Shown here: positions 48,555 through 56,524 of the stretch, piece after piece | How the letters are laid out: every line of letters starts with the position of its first letter | How positions within the stretch are numbered: position 1 is the first letter of the stretch | DNA from: Syntrophomonas sp. DTU019 | GTDB taxonomy: Bacteria > Bacillota > Syntrophomonadia > Syntrophomonadales > Syntrophomonadaceae | Length of the DNA stretch: 64,000 nucleotides | Direction of reading: 5' to 3' | Assembly (NCBI GenBank): GCA_913757435.1 | Contig: CAJYDM010000001.1 | Span: forward strand, 992,001 to 1,056,000 | Made by a program: the position numbers and the translations under genes | Notes under the pieces: model-generated | The model's input: the letters and a program-made list of their open reading frames with translations, nothing else | Database searches by the model: none | What the model was told of the DNA's origin: nothing

Positions 48555-49546
48555 TCACCGTAGAATCCTTCATCGGGCAGTTGTTTTATAGCATTGCGGT
48601 CGATCTGTTGAATGGTCTCCAGGTATTTTTTTACCTCCTCGCGGCATTCCGCAGTCGGCACATATTTAAACTCGGTGCGCTGCAGTGAGGCCTTCATGAC
48701 CGCCGCTGGCAGGGGCAGGGTAGTCTTGGCCTGCTCGATGGCGGCATCGGGATTGCTATTGCACCAATTGGTAGCGTCGGTTAGGAGCTGGGCTACATCC
48801 TTCACCGCTTGCGGATTCTTGGCTGCATAATCCTTTTTCACAAAAAGGCCTGCAATAGGCACGCGGGGTTCGACCCCGGCTGCCTGGCCCCAATATTCCT
48901 GGTAGTCGAGCACGATAGAGCCGGCATTGTCTTTCATGGCCAGGGTTACATACGGTTCGGGCAAGGCTGCGTAATCAATCTTTCCAGCCTGGAAGAGGCT
49001 GACCACTTCCTGCGGCGGAGCATAGACGAACTTGATGTCCTGATCCGGGGTGAGGCCTGCCTTAATAAGCCCTAAGCGGGAGAGAATATCCACGGTCTGG
49101 CCCTTGCCCACCGGCATATATAGAGATCTATCCTTTAAAGAGGTCCAGTCGGTAAATGCCACCCCTTTGCGGGCCAGTAGATAGAACACTTTCCATTCAT
49201 GAACACCTAGCATCACCAGGTCTTTCTGATTGGCATACAAGTTGGCCGCCATAGTAACCGGCAAAACCGCAAAATCGGTCTGGTTGCCGGCTATCAGCCC
49301 GATGGCCTCATCATTGCTTTTCCAGTAAGACACTTTAACTGTGACCGGTCCTTTGACAGCGCCGTTCTCAATTCCAGCCACTGGCAAAACCAGAGGGCCG
49401 AGCGGATTTATCAATTTAGCTTCGGTCGGCTGGGCAGGCTGAACCGGCTGCGGAGCACCCTGCTGGCACCCGCCCAGGGCGGATGTCAATAATAGTATCA
49501 AAGCCGCCAGAAGAAGGCGGCGTACTAAACAGCGTCTTTTTCCCAT
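48551..49546 (-). CDS. ABC substrate-binding lipoprotein, SsuA/NMT1-like
   Basis: 331 aa. Lipoprotein signal with lipobox SALGGC, then the periplasmic-binding-protein fold: AGNQTDFAVLPVTMAANLYA, KDRSLYMPVGKGQTVDILS and FQAGKIDYAALPEPYVTLAM, as in NMT1/SsuA-like receptors. The ligand is not evident. ATG was chosen for the GGGGGG 7 nt upstream; an open extension of 78 codons upstream has no family features. It heads the three-gene importer that converges on the redox module. Confidence 0.88.
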   Translation of the reverse strand: MGKRRCLVRRLLLAALILLLTSALGGCQQGAPQPVQPAQPTEAKLINPLGPLVLPVAGIENGAVKGPVTVKVSYWKSNDEAIGLIAGNQTDFAVLPVTMAANLYANQKDLVMLGVHEWKVFYLLARKGVAFTDWTSLKDRSLYMPVGKGQTVDILSRLGLIKAGLTPDQDIKFVYAPPQEVVSLFQAGKIDYAALPEPYVTLAMKDNAGSIVLDYQEYWGQAAGVEPRVPIAGLFVKKDYAAKNPQAVKDVAQLLTDATNWCNSNPDAAIEQAKTTLPLPAAVMKASLQRTEFKYVPTAECREEVKKYLETIQQIDRNAIKQLPDEGFYGE

Positions 49547-49614
49547 GTGATCGCCCCCCAGATGTGAATTTATGTTAAATATATCACAAAACAATCTCAG
49601 GCTATACAATTGCA

Positions 49615-49645
49615 TAAAAAAAGGAGCGTCCCAAGAACGCTCCTT
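49615..49645 (-). terminator. Rho-independent terminator behind the coat-protein genes
   Basis: On the minus strand AAGGAGCGT pairs with ACGCTCCTT around TTCTTGGG, followed by a T-tract (TTTTTTT). It separates the coat genes from the downstream importer operon. Confidence 0.9.
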
Positions 49646-49661
49646 CTGGTTTATTACACAA

Positions 49662-49919
49662 TTAGGAGGAAATTTGGGACTTAACGGTCTGGATGTCCTG
49701 GGAGTCGGCTTGAGCGGCAGGTTTATAGAAACCCTTCTGTTCAGCCAGCTGAAACAGTTGATACTGGAATTGCTCGTCACTGTTACGAATCTGCTGAATG
49801 GTGGAACGAAGCTGTTGATTGGCGGTTTCGCTGATTACACTGGCATACGTGGTCAAGCTGGCGTTGGTCATGGACAGGATGTCATTGACCATTTCTTTGT
49901 CAGTCATGTGTTTGTTCAT
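49662..49919 (-). CDS. CotF-type spore coat protein
   Basis: 85 aa of the CotF/ferritin-like coat family. It has the pattern KEMVNDILSMTNASLTTYASVISETANQQLRSTI...DEQFQYQLFQLAEQKGFYKPA, with two amphipathic helices and the GFYKPA-type end. It is a structural protein of the spore coat. AAGGAGA before the ATG. It is second in a two-gene unit that ends in a good terminator. Confidence 0.88.
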   Translation of the reverse strand: MNKHMTDKEMVNDILSMTNASLTTYASVISETANQQLRSTIQQIRNSDEQFQYQLFQLAEQKGFYKPAAQADSQDIQTVKSQISS

Positions 49920-49931
49920 TGTAACTCTCCT

Positions 49932-50114
49932 TTAACCCAAAAATGACATCAGCTTCTGAGCAGTCTGGCTGCAGGATTTGGCAGCCTGCTGAAACATCTG
50001 TTTGCATTGCGGATCCTGGCATTGTTCCGCATAGAAATTCAATTTCTTTTCCCCATTTTTGTGCGCCCCGATAAGGTGCCGCAGGTTCTGCAACTCCATC
50101 TGATTTAGATTCAT
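49932..50114 (-). CDS. Small CotF-associated spore coat protein
   Basis: 60 aa, helical: MNLNQMELQNLRHLIGAH then EQCQDPQCKQMFQQAAKSCSQTAQKLMSFL. Its composition and position directly upstream (12 bp) of the CotF gene match the short partner commonly found with clostridial CotF-like proteins. Three cysteines in the second helix could cross-link in the coat. AAAGGAGT precedes the ATG. Confidence 0.8.
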   Translation of the reverse strand: MNLNQMELQNLRHLIGAHKNGEKKLNFYAEQCQDPQCKQMFQQAAKSCSQTAQKLMSFLG

Positions 50115-50336
50115 CTGGTGACTCCTTTCTAAGTGTTATTGGTGAACACAGTACCATTTTGTGCAGGCTGGACAACAATTATTCTCGACCAAGTTATAGT
50201 AAAAGGCCGCGATTTACGATAATTAATTTATACCAAGAAAAAAGACCTAAAAATTCAGCAATAAATTAACTATTAGGAAAAAAGGCCGTTAGTATTTGGG
50301 AAATTTTCGAGGTTATCGATACAGGGAGAATGTAAA

Positions 50337-51389
50337 GTGATTAAGCTGAGCCTCAGTAATCTTCCAGTTAATCAGAAGTTAGCTCGCAATATTTATGATC
50401 AGGATGGGAAATTATTACTAGCCAAAGGCATACTGCTCGAACCGCGGCATATCCAGCAATTGCTCAAAAAAGGCCTGGAAGAGGTGTTTTTGTGGGATGA
50501 GATCCCGGCCCAACCGTTGGCTCAATATGAAAGCCGAGCGGTACGACGTCCCGCCGAGTTGCCAGCAGGGATGGGAACTGCGGTTGAGGCCTTCCGGGAG
50601 TTCATGTACAGCCTGTCTCGGGGCCATATCATAACCTGTAATCAGGTGGAAGAGACTGTAGACCTGATATACCCTGAAATAATGGAATCAAACAATATTC
50701 TCAACCAGATCAGACTGTTGCGGCAAAAAGATGAGTACACCATGAAACATTCAGTATCAGTGAGCGTGATCGCCGTGAAGCTGGGTGAGCACATGGGGCT
50801 AAAGGAGAAGTCTCTGCGGAATCTGGCCAAAGCAGCCTTACTGCACGACATAGGCAAAGCCAGGGTATCCTTGGAATTGATAAACAAACCGGCTAAGCTC
50901 ACCGATCAGGAATTTAAGGAGATGCAGCAGCATCCTGTGCATGGCTTCAAAATAGCCCAGGAGATGAAGCTTCCGAATCTGGAGGTATTCACCGCCATAC
51001 TGCAGCACCATGAAAGATTCGACGGCAACGGTTATCCTTTCCGGGTCCTGGGGCGTAAGCTGCACATTTTCTCGCGTATTATCGCCGTCGCAGATGTATT
51101 TGACGCTTTGACTTCAGACCGCCTCTACCGCAAGGCTATGCCTTTGTTTGACGCCCTGGATGAGGTGATCAACAACAGCATCGGTCATCTGGACCCGGCC
51201 ATAACCAGGCGGCTGGGTGCCTATGTACTGAATGTCATCCCCGGCGAATTGGTGAGATTGAACGACGGCTCAACCGCCTCCATTGTCATGGTAAACCGGG
51301 ATGAACCTCAGCGTCCCATGGTACGCAAAGACAATCGGTTCATCAACCTGAAGGAAGAACGCGAATTGCATATCATCGACCTGCTATAA
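50337..51389 (+). CDS. HD-GYP domain protein (probable cyclic-di-GMP phosphodiesterase)
   Basis: 350 aa. N-terminal ~110 residues of unknown fold, a central HD-GYP domain with LLHDIGKARVS (His170-Asp171) and LQHHERFDGNGYP (His224 and the GYP), and a C-terminal ~55-residue tail resembling the DUF3391/strand region seen in other HD-GYP proteins. All metal ligands appear intact, so hydrolysis of c-di-GMP (or another cyclic dinucleotide) is likely. Starts with GTG behind CAGGGAG. Monocistronic. Confidence 0.92.
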   Translation: MIKLSLSNLPVNQKLARNIYDQDGKLLLAKGILLEPRHIQQLLKKGLEEVFLWDEIPAQPLAQYESRAVRRPAELPAGMGTAVEAFREFMYSLSRGHIITCNQVEETVDLIYPEIMESNNILNQIRLLRQKDEYTMKHSVSVSVIAVKLGEHMGLKEKSLRNLAKAALLHDIGKARVSLELINKPAKLTDQEFKEMQQHPVHGFKIAQEMKLPNLEVFTAILQHHERFDGNGYPFRVLGRKLHIFSRIIAVADVFDALTSDRLYRKAMPLFDALDEVINNSIGHLDPAITRRLGAYVLNVIPGELVRLNDGSTASIVMVNRDEPQRPMVRKDNRFINLKEERELHIIDLL

Positions 51390-51397
51390 CGACACGT

Positions 51398-51468
51398 AGT
51401 GGGGGGCTAACCAAACCTCCATGAACATACAGTTCACAAGCGTGAATGAAAACTTCCTGCCCCCCACT
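51398..51468. repeat. Perfect 10-bp inverted repeat with inner hairpin
   Basis: AGTGGGGGGC (51398-51407) pairs with GCCCCCCACT (51459-51468). Inside, TTCAC / GTGAA forms a second stem. It begins 9 bp after the HD-GYP stop. There is no T-tract, so it may be a structured 3' end or a small mobile palindrome rather than a classical terminator. Confidence 0.65.
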
Positions 51469-51589
51469 TGCCCATCCGCTTGCCCCCAATGTTCCGTTCC
51501 TTGGCCTGTCCTGTGCCTAACTATCGCCGTGGCTGTTCGTAATTTTTTGTGTCAGTACGGTTACAATAAGACTAAGGAGGATTGATAGT

Positions 51590-51991
51590 ATGACTGAGAA
51601 GAAGGGCAGATCGGAGGAAGAATGGAAAAAGATTTTGTCTCCTGAGTCCTACCGCATTTTGCGACAAAAAGGCACTGAGGCACCATTCCATAATAAATAC
51701 TACAACCACCATGAAAATGGGGTTTATTACTGTGCCGGCTGCGGTCAGCCCCTGTTCAGCTCCGAAGTAAAATACGAGTCCGGATCGGGTTGGCCCAGCT
51801 TCTACCAGCCCATCGAGAAAGAGGCCTTGGACCAGGCCCGGGATGTAAGCCACGGGATGATGCGCACTGAAGTGATGTGCAAGGCCTGCGGTGGTCATCT
51901 GGGGCACGTGTTCCCTGACGGGCCCAGGCCTACCGGTATGCGCTACTGCATTAATTCTGGAGCGCTGGATTTCAAGCCCAAAGACGAATAG
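51590..51991 (+). CDS. msrB: Peptide-methionine (R)-S-oxide reductase
   Basis: 133 aa. Repairs methionine-R-sulfoxide in proteins. The zinc site is two CxxC pairs (CAGC, CKAC); the catalytic cysteine is in RYCINSGAL (Cys120). [10 protein letters not shown] and GHVFPDGP are standard. It is the Cys, not the selenocysteine, form. AAGGAGG precedes the ATG. Stands alone, with no msrA fusion. Confidence 0.96.
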   Translation: MTEKKGRSEEEWKKILSPESYRILRQKGTEAPFHNKYYNHHENGVYYCAGCGQPLFSSEVKYESGSGWPSFYQPIEKEALDQARDVSHGMMRTEVMCKACGGHLGHVFPDGPRPTGMRYCINSGALDFKPKDE

Positions 51992-52029
51992 AATCATGAA
52001 GAGGGAGAACTTAGCGAAAACATGGGGAC

Positions 52030-52060
52030 TGACAGATGGACAGACCGCCCCTATCTGTCA
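52030..52060. repeat. Variant palindrome TGACAGAT / ATCTGTCA
   Basis: Perfect 8-bp arms (52030-52037 and 52053-52060) around GGACAGACCGCCCCT. It is preceded by GGGGAC and followed by further ATCTGTCA-like words (to about 52083). It shares the TGACA ends and CCCC core with the main repeat family, but the arms end in GAT rather than CA. Confidence 0.75.
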
Positions 52061-52096
52061 ATGCATCTGTCACATCTGTCAACTCATTTCAAAACG

Positions 52097-52120
52097 CCAC
52101 AAGAGTCCCCGTTTGTCATT
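52097..52120 (-). repeat. Degenerate palindromic repeat copy 8, containing the adaptor stop codon
   Basis: On the minus strand: AATGACAAACGGGGACTCTTGTGG. The TGA (complement of 52116-52118) is the stop codon of the HlyD-type gene. The core GGGGAC has the same orientation relative to the gene as in copies 2 and 3. The right arm is decayed. Confidence 0.75.
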
Positions 52121-53282
52121 TTACAATGGGGTTGACACGGCTGCCGGCAGGTATATCCTTGCTGGCATCTTTGACTATAATATCGCCTGCGGAAAGGCCT
52201 GAAAGTATGGCTACATGAGAACTGTCACTCAAACCTGTCTCCACCGGCTGTATGACGACCCGATTTTTCTGTATCAACAAAACCTCTTTGCTGCCGCCGG
52301 AGGTGGTGCGCACGCTCTGCCGGGGCACAGTCAACACATCAGACTCCTGTTTGGTCTGTATGGCGATGCGCACCTCGAAGCCGGGCTTCAGGTTGCCGGT
52401 CGTATCCAGACTGATGATCACCGGAACACGGCGCTGTATAACCCCCAACGCAGATTGCCTTTCCTCAGCGCGGGGATAGATCTGGGTCACAGTGCCATTT
52501 AAAACCTGAGACCCCAGCACCGGCGCACTGATCTCCACCGCCTGGCCTACTGCTACTTCGGCCAAATCATCGCTTAAAATGTGGGCTTTTAGTTCCAGCT
52601 TATGACTGGAGGCAATGCTGGCCAGAAGCTGCCCGGGCATCACATTCTGACCCTGCTTGACGTCTAAACTCAGTATTTTTCCGGAACTGGGCGCGATAAT
52701 GGTCAATTGCGCTTTTTTCTTCTGCACTTCTGACTGGGTGCTTTTAAGCCCGCTGAGTTGAAGCTGTGCGGCTTGCTGTGCAGACAAAAGCTCTTTTTCG
52801 GTAGTCTCCAATACCTGTACCGAGGCTAGGGCTTGTTCGTATTCACTCTGGCTGGCAGCCCCGCTTTGCAAGAGTGATTGCACCCGTTCCAGGCTGCGAC
52901 GGGCTTCGCCCAACTGTATGCTAATGCGCCCGAGGGCTGCAGAAGCAGCATCAAATCCGGCCTGAGTCTGGCCTATCTGCGATTCGGTCTGCGTGGCCTG
53001 TATTTCAAGATCCTGATTCTGAAGGCGAATTATAATTTGTCCGGCTTTGACATCCTGACCGACCTGTGCCTCCACAGCCGCTACGCTGCCATTTTGCTGT
53101 GCATACAGCAAAGCTTCGTTTTCGGCCTGAACTACAGCGGTATCCTCCACGGTGCGGGTAATCGCTCCCGGGGAAACCGCCGCCGCATCCACAGCAATCA
53201 CTCCGCCTTGATAAATCGCAGCCCCAGCCAGAACAACCAGCACCATGGCTATGCCCCCATACAACCAGCGTTTCCTTTTCAT
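52116..53282 (-). CDS. HlyD/MacA-type periplasmic adaptor protein
   Basis: 388 aa. N-terminal membrane anchor (WLYGGIAMVLVVLAGAAIY), barrel-sandwich halves around a long alpha-hairpin (residues ~95-200: Gln/Ala-rich coiled coil), then SGKILSLDVKQGQNVMPGQLL and VLTVPRQSVRTTSGG, typical of RND/ABC adaptors. It would link the FtsX-type permease to cell-envelope export. Last gene of the ABC-FtsX-adaptor unit, 20 bp after the permease. The stop codon lies in a degenerate palindromic repeat. Confidence 0.88.
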   Translation of the reverse strand: MKRKRWLYGGIAMVLVVLAGAAIYQGGVIAVDAAAVSPGAITRTVEDTAVVQAENEALLYAQQNGSVAAVEAQVGQDVKAGQIIIRLQNQDLEIQATQTESQIGQTQAGFDAASAALGRISIQLGEARRSLERVQSLLQSGAASQSEYEQALASVQVLETTEKELLSAQQAAQLQLSGLKSTQSEVQKKKAQLTIIAPSSGKILSLDVKQGQNVMPGQLLASIASSHKLELKAHILSDDLAEVAVGQAVEISAPVLGSQVLNGTVTQIYPRAEERQSALGVIQRRVPVIISLDTTGNLKPGFEVRIAIQTKQESDVLTVPRQSVRTTSGGSKEVLLIQKNRVVIQPVETGLSDSSHVAILSGLSAGDIIVKDASKDIPAGSRVNPIVK

Positions 53283-53302
53283 TTCTCACCCTCGCCTCCC
53301 GT

Positions 53303-55678
53303 TTAATCCACATATTTTGACATTTCGATCATATCCAGAGATGAAAGCCCGCGGGTAGCCAACCAGTACCCTGCTAAAACAAATCCCAAGCCCACCAGCA
53401 GGCTGAGCACATAACTGACCGGGGAGATGATCACCGGAAAGGTGAACATATCTGTGCTCACGCTGGAAATATAGACGACTGCCAGCCAACGCCCGGTGGG
53501 AAGCCCGATGATGAGCCCCGGCACCGCCTGAATCAATGTGTCTTTCAACATCAAGCCGGATACCTCGGTATGGGTGAACCCCATAGTCAGCAGCGAAGCC
53601 AATTCTTTTTTGCGTTCATTATAGCTCATCACAATGGAGTTATATATTATGGCCAGCCCCAGGATTAGAGAGAAAAAGATCATGATGCCGACAAACAGCA
53701 TTGAACTATCCAACAGGCTGGTGATATTGTCGATCTCCTTCTGGCGGCTGGCAATGGAGTTTATCCCGGTTATGTCGCTCAGTTGAGCCTCGATGGTGGA
53801 CGAATGCCCGGGGTCTACCAGGAGCATGCAGCCTGAAACGACGTCCGCTTCATGAAGCAGGCGGTTGGCCTGGGCCAAGGAGGTATAGCAGACGCTGCCC
53901 AGGAGCTGGCGGTTGATCGACACCACCGTCAGTTCAGTAATTATTGGTTCACCGCGGTTTAAGGTTGTTTCGACCGTGATCAGATCGCCGGGTTCAGCAC
54001 CCAGCTTGCGGGCAGTGATTTCTCCCAGTATTATGCCCTGCTCTGGAATTGCCATAGGATTGCCCTCACTATCAAACGGCGTCTTGAGCCGGTTGCCCTC
54101 AGCCTGGCCGTTTACCGCATCCTCGACAGTCCGACCGTTATAGTGGATTTTCACCGGGATTTCGATAAAGGCTTCGACCTGGTTGACGCCGTCCATGCGG
54201 GAGATAGCCAGCAACTCACTGCTGCGCACCGGCTGATCAAAACGCACCATGTAGTCGTAAAGCATCTCTTTCTGATAGTATTGTTTCATCATGTAATCAA
54301 TAGCGTCATTCATAAAGAAGGATATCAATAGCAGGGACACCGCAGCCACTACCCCGCCCACCGTTACCAGGGTGCGCATGCGGTTGCGGGCCACGGAACG
54401 GAAGCTCATCTTCCACAGCGGGCTAAGGCTTTGCCACAAAGAGGGCAGGCGTTCCAGTATATTGTGGGCGCTTTTGCTGGGGGGCTGGGAGCGCATAGAT
54501 TCTGCCGGGTTGATGTTGACGATGGGGGCGGAGCCGCTCAAACCAGCTACCATACCTACCGCAGCGGCAAGCAAGAAGCTGTATGTTATGACCTGATAGT
54601 GATAGCCCTCTACATTGGGGAGGTTGAAATAAGTAGCGTACAACTGATTGAGAGACTGAGAAAACAGCAGCCCCAGGACGCTCCCGCACAATGCTCCGAT
54701 CATACAGACTGCCAGGGCGTAACTGCTGTAATGGAACAACACTGCAGCATTGCTGAATCCCAGGCCTTTCATGATGCCAATCTGCAAACGCTGCATACGC
54801 ACCATACGGCGCAGCAGGACGATCTGAATTCCGGCCGCAATGGCAAGAAAAATAATAGGGAAGAATCTGGCCATAATGCGACCGCTGGTCAACTCCGCAT
54901 CCAGCAAAGAGTGGCTGAGCTGGTCCTTGCGAGGATAACTGGCCAGGTTGCCGTAGGGAGAGAGCAGGTCTTGGATATGTGATATTATTGCTTCGGTGTC
55001 TGCTCCGGGGGTAAACACCACCAGTATCTGATTGATCTGACCAGGCAGGTTGAAGGCTTCCTGGGCCTGATTGAGCGGGATCATAAATATGCCGAAGGTC
55101 TTGGGGTCAGGGACCATGCTGGACAGATCTTTGATAGCATATACGAACTCAGGGCCTATGGCGGTACCCACCACGGTGAGGGGGATTTGCCGACCCTCAG
55201 CGATTATCTCCACATTTTCACCGAGATTGAGGCCATTGGCCTGCAGGTAGGAGGGGTCAACCAGGGCTTCGGCACCGCCATTAGCCGGATAGGCCTCAAA
55301 GAGGCGGCCTTGTTTCAAGGCTACACTGTTGACTTGCTCCGCCAGCGGAAGGGGATAGGAAGTAAGACGAGCTGAGGCTCGGGTGCCATCAGCCTTTATT
55401 ACCGCCACATCCTGCTGGATGCGGGCGGTCACTTTTTCCACCCCGGGAATACTGGCTATCTGTTTGGCGACCGCTTCAGGGGCATGCACCACGTGAAAGT
55501 AGTGATCGGCAAAGTTGTTATCATTATAAAAGCTCTCCTGGGCATAGCCCAGATTGGAGAAGGTGTTTGACATGGCCACATACAGGGAGATGCCAATGGT
55601 AATGACCAGGGCCATGGCAAAGAATTGCCCTCTATTGCTCCAAATTCCGCGCCGTAATTTTCGATACAGTACCTTCAT
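53303..55678 (-). CDS. FtsX-like ABC permease
   Basis: 791 aa with two FtsX-type halves: N-terminal helix (FFAMALVITIGISLYVAMS), a large external domain (~residues 45-250), three central helices, a second N-terminal-like helix (LVTVGGVVAAVSLLLISFF, ~440), a second external domain, and three C-terminal helices (GIMIFFSLILGLAIIYNSIVM...). This is the architecture of 'FtsX-like permease family' exporters such as those of antibiotic or lipoprotein efflux. The ATG overlaps the ATPase stop by one base (TAATG), indicating coupled translation. Confidence 0.9.
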   Translation of the reverse strand: MKVLYRKLRRGIWSNRGQFFAMALVITIGISLYVAMSNTFSNLGYAQESFYNDNNFADHYFHVVHAPEAVAKQIASIPGVEKVTARIQQDVAVIKADGTRASARLTSYPLPLAEQVNSVALKQGRLFEAYPANGGAEALVDPSYLQANGLNLGENVEIIAEGRQIPLTVVGTAIGPEFVYAIKDLSSMVPDPKTFGIFMIPLNQAQEAFNLPGQINQILVVFTPGADTEAIISHIQDLLSPYGNLASYPRKDQLSHSLLDAELTSGRIMARFFPIIFLAIAAGIQIVLLRRMVRMQRLQIGIMKGLGFSNAAVLFHYSSYALAVCMIGALCGSVLGLLFSQSLNQLYATYFNLPNVEGYHYQVITYSFLLAAAVGMVAGLSGSAPIVNINPAESMRSQPPSKSAHNILERLPSLWQSLSPLWKMSFRSVARNRMRTLVTVGGVVAAVSLLLISFFMNDAIDYMMKQYYQKEMLYDYMVRFDQPVRSSELLAISRMDGVNQVEAFIEIPVKIHYNGRTVEDAVNGQAEGNRLKTPFDSEGNPMAIPEQGIILGEITARKLGAEPGDLITVETTLNRGEPIITELTVVSINRQLLGSVCYTSLAQANRLLHEADVVSGCMLLVDPGHSSTIEAQLSDITGINSIASRQKEIDNITSLLDSSMLFVGIMIFFSLILGLAIIYNSIVMSYNERKKELASLLTMGFTHTEVSGLMLKDTLIQAVPGLIIGLPTGRWLAVVYISSVSTDMFTFPVIISPVSYVLSLLVGLGFVLAGYWLATRGLSSLDMIEMSKYVD

Positions 55679-56388
55679 TACCACTCGATCCCTTCGGGGG
55701 TGGCCCGGCTGGCATTGATTTGAATCTCTGCAATGCGGCCGCTGCTCATACGTATCACGCGGTCGCCTATGGCCCCAATGGCGGCATTATGAGTGACTAT
55801 CACCACCGTACTGCCATGCCGAAGGTTTACCTCCAGGAGTAGTTCCAATATGGTCTTGCCGGTCTGGTAGTCCAGTGCGCCGGTCGGCTCGTCGCACAGT
55901 AAAATCAAAGGCCGCTTGACGATAGCCCTGGCAATGGAAATACGCTGCTGTTCACCGCCGCTGAGCTGCGCCGGGAAATGATCCAGCCGTTCCTGTAGCC
56001 CTACCTGCTCTAAGACCTCGGCAGAGGATAGCGGGTCGTCGACTAGAGAAGCGGCCAGTTCGACATTCTCATAGGAGGTCAGGTCGGATATCAGATTATA
56101 GAACTGGAAAACGAATCCGATATGGTCGCGGCGATACTGGGTAAGCTCAGAGTTGCTGGCTGAATGCAAGGCCTGTTGGCGGAAGAACAACTCTCCACTC
56201 GTCAGCCGATCCATGCCGCCGATGAGGTTTAAAAGGGTGCTCTTCCCGGAGCCGCTGGGTCCCAGAATGACCAGCACCTCTCCGGCCAAAATATCGAGGC
56301 TGGTCGCTTTCAAGGCTTCCACGGACACCTCGCCCATGATGTAGGTCTTGGTAACATCCTGCAGGTGAACCAGAATTTCTTTAGCCAT
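55678..56388 (-). CDS. ABC transporter ATPase, LolD/MacB type
   Basis: 236 aa. Walker [18 protein letters not shown]-loop [20 protein letters not shown], signature [14 protein letters not shown], Walker [15 protein letters not shown]-loop [10 protein letters not shown]: the standard partner of FtsX-type permeases. ATG was chosen for GGGGGAGGA 7 nt upstream. First gene of a three-gene unit (ATPase, permease, adaptor) whose cargo is unknown. Confidence 0.92.
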   Translation of the reverse strand: MAKEILVHLQDVTKTYIMGEVSVEALKATSLDILAGEVLVILGPSGSGKSTLLNLIGGMDRLTSGELFFRQQALHSASNSELTQYRRDHIGFVFQFYNLISDLTSYENVELAASLVDDPLSSAEVLEQVGLQERLDHFPAQLSGGEQQRISIARAIVKRPLILLCDEPTGALDYQTGKTILELLLEVNLRHGSTVVIVTHNAAIGAIGDRVIRMSSGRIAEIQINASRATPEGIEW

Positions 56389-56524
56389 GAGCTGATCCTC
56401 CCCCTCAATGACAGTTGCATTCAAGTTGAATTTAACCCTTTCACAATAGTAGTGTCAATGGTAAATGGTCGGCGACAGCTGATAATGTTGAGCCAGGGGG
56501 CATGTATTGAGATGGCGGAAATGT

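Noticed and set aside
54431-54982. 183-codon plus-strand frame within the FtsX-like gene
   Set aside because: Antisense shadow of a full-length, well-supported permease gene.
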